A stretch of DNA of 64,000 bases, from contig JAYJMM010000026.1 in the NCBI GenBank assembly GCA_037349105.1, positions 2,170,001 to 2,234,000 of the forward strand, given 5' to 3'. The translations under genes and the position numbers were made by a program. Position 1 is the first letter of the stretch. Every line of letters starts with the position of its first letter. This document shows positions 10,513 through 22,500 of this stretch, piece after piece. The stretch is from Limnomonas spitsbergensis. Lineage: Eukaryota; Chlorophyta; Chlorophyceae; Chlamydomonadales. A model generated the notes under the pieces. The model did no database searches and was not told the DNA's origin. It saw nothing but the letters and a program-made list of their open reading frames with translations.

Positions 10513-13500
10513 ATGACAGATGTAGATCTAAATCCCGATAGGCACCAGCACCCTGATGCCCAACGGAGAAGTGGGCGTCTGAGGGGGCTGGAGCCGGGTG
10601 TAAACCTGATGGAGGCTAGTGATGAGCTAGCTGCAGAAGCACTGTTGGTGGCGGCAAAGCTGGCAGGGCCAGTGGAACCGCCCGCAGGAAGCTGCAAAGT
10701 GCCAGAGCCGGGTCGCGTACCGCCCAGAGAGGCAGGGGCGCAGGCAGACGGCTCAGCGCTAGTGACGCGTAAAGGCATCGGCCGAGGGGGTCCAGTGCCC
10801 GCCGATTTCAGGGGCAGCCTGGAATTCGAGCAGTGGCAGACTCAAGCTGGAACGCCAGAGCTGATTTTGGATCAAGCAACAGAAGTGTCCCAGAGCTGTG
10901 ACACGCGGCAGAGCTGCGAGCCTGAGGCCGCGCCCCAGCAGAATCCGCCCAGGGTGGCCAGGGTCGCGCAACGGGTCAAAGATGAACCCAGTCAGCCGGA
11001 TCAAAGGGCCGAGGAAGCTGCAGCACCAAGAGGGGTTGCAGGCTGTGATAAAGCCTGCCCAGACAAACCGCGAATGAGAGCAGAGGAAGTGGAGGCCAGG
11101 AGTATGCCTGCAGGGGTCAAACACGAGGAAGCTGAGCCCCAGCCAGCAGCGGGCAGGCAGAGCTCGCAGGTCAGCAAGGAAAGGGAAAAGTCAGCTGTGC
11201 CGGTAGGAAATCCCTGGGCTGACCAAATATCCGAGGAAGAACTGTCAGACCCAGTTCAAGCAGAGAAGGGGCAGCAGTCTAAGACAGGACTGCGCCCAAG
11301 GCAGCACCTGCGACCGCGCAGGGTGCTAGTTAGAAGAGGAGCTGGATCCACAGTCTATGGGACGCCGCTGTCCAGGTTTCCGCCCAGTGTGGGCAGACCT
11401 GTGCAGAAATCCAAGGAGGGATCTAGCAGCCTGACGCAGAAAGACGACAGCCACAAGGAAACCCTGCGAGGGTTTTTTCACGATCCATCAGGAGCGCAGG
11501 ATACCAGCCCTTGTGAGCCAGAGCGCTCCAAGACTGGGGGAGCAGTGTGCGGCGAAAGGGAGTCAGAAGGACAGATGCAACCGATCGGTTGGGCAGGAAT
11601 TTTGCAGTGGGCAACGGACCTGTGGAAGCAAGTTTGCTCCAGGACGTTCTTACATTTCCAGGACCAGGTCACAGCTATTGAGGAGTTCAAGGCCCATCAT
11701 CTGCGGGGATGGGCAACAAAGGCCATGCTGGGTATCCCCCACACAGGGCAGGACAGGGCAACACTGTTAGCCGCCCTTGGACAGGTGTCCAAGGGAAGGG
11801 CGGGCCGTGAAGCAGCACTGGCTGTTAAGGCCTTCGCAGACGAGTGGTGCAACGATGTAACAGGAAATCAGGTGGAACCTGGATCCGAGCCAGAAGAGGA
11901 GGAGGACCAGGCATGGGAAGGATTTGAAACAGCAGGTCAGCGGCCGGAGGAGCTCAGAGAGGTGCAAAGGTGGCAGCAGCAGGCAAGAGCCGCGCCAACC
12001 CCAACACTCAGATCAGAGGCCTTCGAGGTCAGCAGCGAGCCAAGCCTCAGAGGGCGACCAAGGGGCAGGGAAGCGCCCAGAGCCAACAGTCCAGCCGCCA
12101 GCGAAAGGGCGGAGTTGACTAGCCGATCACTTGCCAGGATGGCAGAGCAAGGCACAGCAACACGCAGAGCAAGCAGGCAAGAGTCTTATGCGTTGCTACG
12201 CATAGTCGAGGACAAAGAGAACACATGCCAGGAAAACCAGGTGGATTACATCAAGGAATTCCTGAGGAACAGGCAGACGGGCACAGCAGGTGGAACCAGG
12301 AGAAATGAGCCTGCAGGCAGCGCACGGAGCAGTGGCCCAAGAATGCAGGAAGCCAGAGAGGAAACGCAGTCTGATTCCTATGCCAGGAATTACACAGGCG
12401 GGACGCAGCCAGGTTGGCAGAGCCAGGAGCCGTCCAGGGGGCAGGCATACAACAGAGAACAGCCAAACCGGCATAGCCAGGAGCAGCCCAGAGGGCAGGC
12501 AGATGGCAGGGAACATCCAAGCCAGCATAGCCAGGAGCCGCCCAGAGAGCAGGCAGATGGCAGGGAACAGCCAAGCCAGCAAAGCCAGGAGCAACCCAGG
12601 GGACCAGCGGAACACAGCAGAGGGGTGAGGCAGGAACGGCAAGACCAGGAGCTGCCCAGGGGACAGGCAGAGCACAGCAGAGCACAGTCTTGGAGACCTG
12701 GCTTTGACAGCAGACCAGGCAGAAGCGAATCAGAACGGCTGCCACCCGAAGGAAGTAGAAGCTCTGCAGGAGGGGCAGGCAGGCAGCCATCACGAGAAGA
12801 TCATGATCAGGAGGAGGATTATTACAGACACGGCAGATACCATTCAGGTCGCAGCCCATCGAGGGGCGGTGGTGGAGGATCTAGGTCGCGGTCAGAATCA
12901 GTTGATTCGGGACCAGGAGGAGCAGACAGACGCAGGCCAGGAGCCAGGCAGGAGTCCAGCGACCAGGAAATGAAGAGGCTCGAGAGGGAGCAGGCAAGGG
13001 TGAACCTGCAGCTGCAGCAGCAGATGGTCCTGCAGCTGGCAGGGGTAGCCAAATTCACCAAAATCCCAGCCATCCAAGGCAACGTGCCAGTGTTGGATAT
13101 GTCGCACCCAGGCGCGGTTGCAGCCAGGAAATATTGCCAGGCATGTGGATATTGGGGATCGCACAACAGGCTGGCGCTGTCAGATGACCCGCCAGCGCTG
13201 GCTGTGGTGGCCGGAGAAATAGCTGGGTCGTGCCAGTCGCCATCAGCCATGACGATGTTGGTGAAATCACTGGTCAAGCTATGGGACAGCAAGCCGGCTA
13301 GCGTGGGGCCACTGATGGTAGCCATCAGGGCGGCGCCCCATGCAGGAGACAGGGCTGCCAGAGAAGCAGAGAGGATAAGGGGGATGTGGGTTGCCCCAGC
13401 AGAGGAGCAGTGTTGTGAAGCCTCACTGCTAACCTTGTGGATCAAAGTGGTTCAAGCAGAAGTGGGAAAGCCAACCTCGGATGAGAGGACAGCCATTTCC

Positions 13501-16500
13501 AACCTCAGGCTAGGGGTGAAGACCACTCTCGACCCTGACGTCAAGCCAGAGGAGACGGTGGAAGCATTTGCTCACAGAGTGCTGTCGACAGCAGAGTTGC
13601 TGCAGATCTCAAGGGATGCAGTGGACCACTTTGGCAGGAGGCACTCGGTTTCGCATCTGTTCCATGATGGACTTCCAGCGCTCGCTAAGGCCAAACTGAG
13701 CAAGTTTGTTATGACCGTCCCAGGGTACCTCAGCATGACAGACGAAGATCAGATTGCAGTACTCACACAGCAGGTGGTGCTGTGGGAGAAGTTTGCCCTG
13801 GAAATGGGGGATCTAGGAGGCGCAAGCCTCAAACAGATGGCCAGTGGGCCTGGCCAGGGGGAGACGCAGTCCAACAGAACGAGGAAGGAGAGAACAGGAC
13901 AGTGGGAGATGCGGACACGCCTTGAAGGGGCAGGGAACCCCGCAGGAGCAGCAGCTGCCCAGCAGCAGCGGAGTGACAAACCCAGAGGAGTTACCTGGGC
14001 AGATCAATCAGGAGCACCAAATTACAGCGCAGAAGGCGCTGCAGGGGCAGTCAAGGCATGCTACCAGTGTGGTAGCACGGCGCACCTGGCCAGGGATTGC
14101 AGGGCGCCCAGGCCCAGGGATGAGCGCAGGCCGGCGCCACTCGCTGCTGACGTTACAGCTGGGCAGGCAAGGCCGCAGCAGCAGCAGTACCCGCTCCCAC
14201 CAAGACCACAGCAGGGTCAGCCTGCAGGCAGACCGTACGAGCGGAATCAGAACAACAGGCAGTACCAACGGCCGGGGCCTGGCCAAGGGGGTCAGGCTCA
14301 GCAAGCAGCACACGTGTCTCACCTAAGCAGCCCAACGGGGCAGGCCGAGCCAGAGGGCTGGCAACAGACTATGGCAGAGATGCTCAGCGAGTCTGTAGCA
14401 CTCATGACGCAGGTTGGGCTAGTGCCCAAATCCGCAGGATTCAAGCAGGCGGCTCACAACGCTCGTCCTAGGTCATTCTTGCCAGAACCCTGTCCACAGG
14501 AGGAACCTGAGCAAAGGCTCGTGGAACCTGCCTCCAGGAAGGGAGCAAAGAGACTGGTTTTGAGCAAATTAGCTGACGATATGTCTGACATCCGACTGCA
14601 GGTGTTCAAGTTGAACGAGAGGCTGACGGCGCTGTCATTCACCACTATGCCCATGGGTTCAGAAGACCACAGGGGTAAGGCCAGTAAGGGCAGGCAGGAA
14701 AGCAAGGTGGTCACAGCTGCACCAAGGCTGCAGTATTTTAAGAACGACAGAAGCAACCTGGAGCAATGTGTGGGCCTAATGGTCAAAGGAAAGGTCCTGG
14801 TGGCTCAGAAGGCCCTCATGGACTCAGCGTGCTCCTGTCATGTGATCACAGTCAACATTGCAGAACAGTTAGTCGCCATGGGGGCAGAGCTGATCAGGAC
14901 GGATGAGAAGATCCGCACGACAGACAATGCAGGGGCAGATCTGTATGGGGTGCTGTTCATTTATGTGGTGTACGGATATGGGGGGCCCAATGCTATTATG
15001 GAACCCACGGTGGTCAGGGTCGTAAAAACACCGCCCGATGCATACGAACACTTGGTGGGGAACCCAGAGTTTCTCAAGTACAATGGGGTTTTAGAGGCAG
15101 CAGGAAGGCTGACCTTACGCCCCAGAGATGGTCCCCAGACAGTACGAAGGGTCAGGGACCTGACGCTGCCGTTGGTCCTAGCATCCCCAGCAGGGGGGTA
15201 CCAGGCAGCAGCAGTAGCATGGGCAGGAATCCGGTGTGGATTTGCAGAACGTGAAAGGTGGCCCGCGGCCAGGGTAGAGGAAGAACACGAGCCGCTCTTA
15301 CAGCACGCCATGGCCACACACGCAGGTGCCGCCATGAGGACAGACCAGAAGGCGGGACAGAGTCGCGGAACAGCCGCAGGTGCAGGCAGAAGCACCGCAG
15401 ATGCGAGCAGGAGCAGCCGTGAGGAACCACAGGAGACCGCTTCCAGGCCGCGCCAGTGCGGGCAAGCGCAGGCTGCAGTGCCCAGGGAGAGCAAGGTGGA
15501 TGCCAAGGCCGCTGCGTCACAGCCAAGCCAGGCAGCAGCACAGGCAGAGACCGCTGCTGGGGTAGCAATGGCACTCAAGGCAGATGCGAAGTCGCCATAC
15601 CAAAAGGAGGTCATCAGGAGGTGCCTAGAGGCGAGCCCACGCTACCCATGTGTCTTGTGCGGAGAACCTGGCCCGCACTCACCAGAGGCGTGTGACCAGA
15701 GAATCCGGAGGATACTGCAGAAGCCTGCGGCAGTTCCCACAGCCCAGGGGACATCACCAGGAGCCAGGAAGCGGGTGGACTTTGGAGGAGCCGCAGCAGC
15801 AAGAGCTGCACCAGCAGGATCAATCAGGCGCTCGGAGGTGCAGGTGCCTGGCAAAGGCGAGAGGGCCGGTGCGGCTGATGGGGGCGTTAGGAAAGACGCC
15901 CCAGCAGCAGCAGAAGGAACGCAAGGGATCACAGAAAACCGCGGACAGGAGGAGCCTGCCGGCAGGAAGGAGAGTGAAGTATCAGAGGAGTCAGAGGAGG
16001 AAGAGGTCCATGATCGAAGGACCCCAAAGTACATGCATGTGCTGAGGCTGCAGCAACAAGTAGAGTTGCTGCAGCAAGACGTCAGGGCAAGGGAAGAGCT
16101 GCTGTTCCGCCAGGCAGCTGCAACAATTGAATACCTGAGGTTGCAGCAGGTCAGGTGGACAGGCCTCCAGGACGCCAATATACGACTCACGGAGGTACAA
16201 CAGCAGTACATCTTGCGTGCAGACCAGCTGCGAGCGCTGTACGTCAACCTGGGGAACCAGCAGGCAGGAGAGCCGCTGCAGTCCACAATCCCAGGTGACC
16301 CAGCGCTGGCAGAGCATATGGAAGCCATGTTTCAAACCGTGGCCGAGTTCGCAGAGGAGGACGAGGACCTGAGCCAGGAGAAGCTGCAGGAACAGGGGCA
16401 GCAAGCCACCGGTCAGCAAGAGCCAGGGGGCAGTGGCGGAGCCAGGCAGGCCAGCGGGGAAACGCGAGTGCGGCACAGGGGGTCAACCCCAGATGACGCT

Positions 16501-19500
16501 GTACATACAGAAACCAGAGAGCGCAGCAGGAGCGCGCAGAGGGCTCGCAGTGCAGAACGCCGCGGGGCGGTGCCTACACCGGAGGCGCGAACCCAGCGGC
16601 CAGACCGAGATGATAGCTTCGACCGGCCTAGAGGCAGGAGGCAGCAGTCACCCAGCGGGGATCGTGGGAGCCAGCCCAGGGGCAGGTCGCAAGAGCGAGG
16701 CACAGGTAGCCACGCCAGGCCATACCAGCTAGAACAGAGAATGCAGGATAGAAGGGGAACCTCCGGCCAGAGTCCGCCGGGCAGGGCCCAGGCAGGGCGC
16801 AGCTGGATGGGGGGACAGAGGAATGTCCTCGGACCCCACGATGGGGGGGTGTGCTTCAACTGTCAGAAGCCAGGGCACTTCGCTAACGCGTGCCCAGAGC
16901 AGGGAGAGGCCTCGCATCCTGGGGACAGCAGCCAGTTTGACCGGTCACGGGCAGCAGGAGGCCCGGAAAGGAGCTGGGGAGTCAGGGGACCAGGCAGGAG
17001 CCAGGAGGCGCCAGAAGACAACATGAGGCGAGCTTACGAGGCCGCCAAGGAGGTCTCCTTTGAAGAGTGGAAAAGGCAGCAGGAGGCAGCTGGACCAAGT
17101 GAGCTGCCAGGCCCGCCAGGACGGCCGGGCCCAGCGGGGCAGTCTTACAACTCCAGGTGGGTCAGCCAGGAGAGGCACACGTGCATGATGTCGGTCCATG
17201 AAGGGTTTGGGCAGAACGCAGCAACTCAGGTTGTGAGCTACCAGGCCGCAGCAATGCCTGTAACGTTCCAGGTGGTGCCAGAGGGGCAGGTGGCCCAGCA
17301 AAGGCACCACTGGCAGATGGTGGTAGAGGCCCTAGCCATGAATCATTATGGTACTCGGCCCGCAGGGTCAGCCAGGTCCATGGCACATGCAGTGGAGTTT
17401 CTCAGGAACCTCCAGCAAAGGGGATGCCCGGCCCCATGTGAGGGATGGCCTGGCATTCTCCAGCAGTTTCTCGACAAAGAATGGGACATCTACAATGCCC
17501 AGATGGATGAGTTTGAAAGGTTTGAGCAGGAGGCAGGACCCCAGCACAGGGTAGACGAATGGGACACCAGTTCCAGTGGGGATGGCACCAGCGCCTCAGA
17601 GGAAGGCTATGAGCCTCAAGCTCCGTTAACAGTGAGTGAGGAGGAAGCTGCCATGCTCTGCCCAGGTACCCCGGAGGGCAACGCGGTCACAGGCGGCGAG
17701 GTAGCGGGAGCAGCCGCTGGAATCCGGAATGGGCTCAGCAGGCAGGATCACCGCCCAGGGGCCAAGGGGGCAGCGGCTATGAGTCCAGAGGACAATACGG
17801 CGGGGGCCGTTAGGACCCATCACAGTACCACCTCTCGGTCCAGCGCTGCCAGATGGGAAGAGGAGGACAGAGGGCTGCAGAGCAGCCGCAGCAGGGGCGA
17901 GAGGCCCGCTGCAGGGAATGAGGATTCCCAGTTCACCCAGGCCGGTACAGGGCGCCGGGGCAGGTCGGACAGCAGAGGACGGGTTCGCTCTGAGCCAGAC
18001 CCGCCGAGATTGCCAGAAAGCAGGTGCTTCGTGCAATGGTACCGTCTGGGGGAAGAAATGCCAGAGGCATCGTCTTCAGAGGCTATGATCACTCTGCCGG
18101 CACAGTCCAAAGATGGGCTGTGTAGGTTGCAGAACCACAGGCTCCTGGAGGGCAGGTCGCAAACGTGTGTCAACATTGCGGCAACCATGCAGGCAGTGGC
18201 CAGACTGATCTTTCCATGGGACGCGGTGACAGCAGTCCTGCTGGGTGCAGCACTCAAGGGGTTCATACAGCCCAGCACAAGGATGGAGGATTATATGCAG
18301 AGGGGATGGTCAAGGCACCCCATCTACGCATACAGCGTCAGCGAGATGGTGGACCTAGCCGTCAAAGAGGGCATCACAGCAGTAGCCGCAGCCGACAGGG
18401 CGCACCCAGACGTGCCGGATAGCGCGCGCACCGAGGGGGTGTGGCAGGGCGCGCAGCCCGGGTTCATGCGCACACCATGGGCGGAGGACTGCGTCCGCCA
18501 GTTGATGGAGCACCCCGCTCTCAGAGACCGCGCTTTCTACGTGCCAGTGCAGGCCTTAGGAGGGCACGGAGGGGGTGACAGGTCCGAGGACGGAACCTAC
18601 AGCGAGGCAGGGCTGCGCCATGCCGATAGGCCACGGCGGTGTGAGGCCACCGTTGAGGCGTCGGTCACCATCCCCAGAATGGTCGCAGGGCAAGCTGTAC
18701 CATGGGGAATGGACCCTGGGGAGGCCAGGGCAGCCATCCCAGTTCAGCAGCTGGTAACTTACTACTACGAGGAGCTGGAAGAGGGAGAGATGCCGGTTTC
18801 AGCAGCATGGATCCACATGCATGCGTCGCGGGATGATATGCCAGTCTTCCTGTTCGCCAGGTGCGAAGGGAATGTGGCGATCACCAGGTGTGCATCAGTC
18901 GACGAGGCAGAGTTCCACGCGCACACGCACGCCAGGGGAGCAGACCCAGCAACATGGGCAGTCATGCTCATGGCATTGCAAAGGGTTCTGCTTCCGGGAC
19001 AGCTGTCAGCAGCCATGCGCCACGTCTGGGGCGTGGATGATCAGTGGGCGCCGCTGGAAATGACAGACTGCCCCACATGGCCATATGGGGCCCAGAGGTC
19101 GCCAGCGGATGGACCCATGTGGGAGGACGAGGAGGAGTTCGCGCGCTCGCCGTTTGCAGTGGAACGGTTGGAAGCGTGCGTGCACCAGTGGGTGCGATGG
19201 GAAAGAAGAGCGTGGCGCGACAACAGGGCCAGCAGCGTGGTCCCGTATTGGCAGGCAAACAGCACGACAGTACAGCTGTGGAGGCAGGCGCACCCGGCAG
19301 GGGCGCGCACTCTGCATCCCCTGTTCAGAGGAGCAGGGTCGGATACCTACATGGAGGAGCTGGAGGAGCTGAGGACTCAGCCCGTACCAGGGCGCTGGAG
19401 GGTGGGCAGATGGGGTTCCCGCTATTGGGACCCCGCTGCCATCAGTGACGGACCAATCCAGGACACATACCAGGAGCCAACAGAGCAGGGCCACGTCGCC

Positions 19501-22500
19501 TTTGTCACCACTCTCGGGGCAACAGCATCCTCTTGGGAGTGGCTGGAGCCCATGGAGGACATGGAGGTGTCAGCCCTGGAGGCTGAGATCGGGGATCGGG
19601 CAGAGCCCCAGACAGCCCCGGACAGTACCAGCAGACCACTTGTAGGAGACCTGGACAGCAGGAAGCCATGGTCCAGCAATGCGCTTCGCCCCAGCCATGA
19701 GGGCAGGGGACTGCTAGGAGAGGAGAATGAAGACCCTTCGGAAGGGCCACCATCACTGGTGCAGGATTCAGAGTCGGAGGATGAGTGGGGCGCTGACAGA
19801 AGCCCGTGCCCAGCAAGGATCAGCCTCACAAGAGCTGATGCCGGGGATGCAGATGGGATGGAAGAGCCAACCAACGCAGGCCCTGGACCAGGGAGTCCAG
19901 TGTGGGGCCGCGAGGAGGACTTGTTACAGCTACGGCAGGAGTGGATGCGCGATGTTGCTCAGGAGCAAGCAGCCATGAAAGAACGCAGAACCAGGAGAGC
20001 CGAGATAGAGCGCAGCAGCAAGGTCGCGCTAGAGGAGAAGGCACACAAGGTCGCAGCGGGGTCCAACCCGCGGCAGGCAGCAGACCAGTGCGCTGGCGAG
20101 CCCAAGGGGGCAGCAGCAAGCAAGGCAAGCAGCAGGAGCCCAGGGGACGCCCAGATCAGCCCGCCAGCACAGGCAGCAGCAGGGGAGCCCTGGGGTGATC
20201 CAGCAGCATACAGCACGGAACGCTGGGTGGCAGTGCTCAGGCACTTCGTGGATGAGCTAGACGTGCTAAGAAGGCAGGAAATGGGGCAGCAAGAGGCGAG
20301 CCAGGAGGCTAGCCTAGTTTTCAGGCTCAGAATGCTGCCACAGCCCGATCCGAACCCCAGGTTGGGAGGTTACAGCAGGGCGGTCAGGGAGCTACAGGAG
20401 GAGCTGACGGAGAGAATATCAGCCCTCAACAAGATGGGAGCAAAGGGAGTGGACACCCAACAGCCCTCGGACAGCCGCAGCAGCCAGGCCCGAACCAGCA
20501 GGGGGGAGGACCTGGCAAGGAGGGCTGCCAGCGCTCGGGCAACCATGCGACAAGGCTGTGGGCCAGAGGAGCCCGCATGTGCCGGCAGCAGCAAGACTGT
20601 GCAGCGCGCCATTTACAGACAGGAGTGGCTAGCGCAGGGCAGCACAGGTCAGATACCAGGAGCAGGGCCAGAAAGGGCCGGTGCGGCTTGGGCTGACACT
20701 GCCGAGTTGCAGGGGAAAAAGTCAAAAAAGGCTAGGCGGCGCGAGGGAAAGGCGCAGAGGGCAGCCGAGGACAGGAACCGTGGCAGCAGACCAGGAATGG
20801 ACTGCCCAGTCCTGCCACTCAGGATCAGCCAGGTGGATCTGGAGATCACTTGGGCCAGTGGGCAGCAGAGGCCAGCGCAGAGCGCAGAGCCATGTGTACA
20901 GCCCGCAGAACACCTACCGCAGAAACCCACGAGGCAGATGCCAGCTTGCAGAGGACTCCTCACCTGTACAGCATTTAAGGGGATCCTTACGGGGACGCTC
21001 CAGCTGATACTGGTGTGGCTCCTGCTGTCGGTGTGTGTGCCAGGAGCGCGAGCCACCGAGCAGGGGGTACGAGGAGGAGGATTTACAGCAGGCCAAGGGG
21101 CTTTAGTGTCGGGACAGGAGGCAGCAGCGAAGCTGTCGTCTGGATGGTTGCGCCCGCCAGCAGTCATTCCCATGGGGGGTGCTGGCAGGAGGGGTGCCTG
21201 CAGCCAGCAGGAGAGCTGGCAAAGCAGCAACGACACTGTCAGGGAAGAGCCGCCCGCGGAGGACGACCCGCAGGCGGCTGAGATGATCGACATGTTCCAG
21301 CCGGGGGGAGTCGTGGAGCCGCCCGCGGAGTACGTCAAAACCAAGGAGGGGTGGCTGCTGGGCCAGCACCCCGACTTCACTGCGGAACAGCAGGAGAGCC
21401 TGGAGCAGAGCCTCAGGGATCGCCAAGGAGCGTTCGCTTACTCCATGGAGGATCTACCAGGCTACTGCGGCACGCAGGGTGAGTTTACACTGGCTTTAGA
21501 AGACGAGGTCAGTTCGTGCTTTCAGAAGTCCAGGGACATGCCGCCACCCAAAGCAGCCATTTTTAAAGAAAAGTGCCAGCCAATGATACAGGCCGGTATC
21601 ATCGTCAAAGTACCCCAGGGGGGGCCTATCAAGTTTGCGGCCAACTCAGTAGTAGCAGCCAAGAAGAGTGCTGAGACTGGGGAGTGGACTGACCACAGGA
21701 TAGCGCACGATATGCGCAGGTTAAACCTGCGTACGGCTAAGCAGGAGTTTGCAATCCCCAGGATGGAGACTATTTTCCAGAACCTGGGCACTGCCAAGAT
21801 ATTCAGCAAGGTTGATCTCCGGTCGGGGTTCATGCAGATCCCTATAAAGGTCGAGGACCAGCCTAAGACAGCTTTCTGGATGGGACCTGAGCTTTGGATG
21901 TACACAAAGCTCAACTTCGGCCTGCGCAATGGGCCTCCCTTCTTTCAGCGTATGATGGAAGAGGAGATTGCCAGGGCAGGCCTGAGTGCATTCTGCGTGG
22001 CATTCATTGACGATCTGCTAGTGTACAGTGACACACCGGCAGAACACATCAGGCATGTGGAGCTGATGTTAGACATGCTCCACAGTGTAGGATTAAGGGC
22101 GCACCCCGACAAGTCCCTGTTTGGGTGTGCAACGGTAGAGTACCTGGGTCACAATGTGTCGGCCCAGGGGCTCACGCCGCACGCAGCCAAGATAGCAGCG
22201 GTTATGGCGCTGCCAGAGCCCACATCGGTGAAAAACATTCAGGAGGTCATGGGATTCTTGAATTTCTACCGGTGCTACGTCCCGGATTTCTCGAAAAAGG
22301 CGGCATGCATCAACGCATTGCTGGTCAAGGGGGTCCCGTTTGTGTGGGGGCCAGAGCAGTCGCAGGCGTTCCAGTTGATCAAAACAGAGATGTGCGAGGG
22401 CGGAAGAGTTCTGCGCAGGCCAGATTACAGTGGGACAGGGCCAGACGGCAAGGGGCCGCCAAGGCCGTTCTTGCTGTACACAGATTTCTCTAAGCAGGGC

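Noticed and set aside
20965..21055. Envelope-like gene suggested by a hydrophobic segment
   Set aside because: One segment only, inside the polyprotein, with no other envelope trait and not after the integrase.
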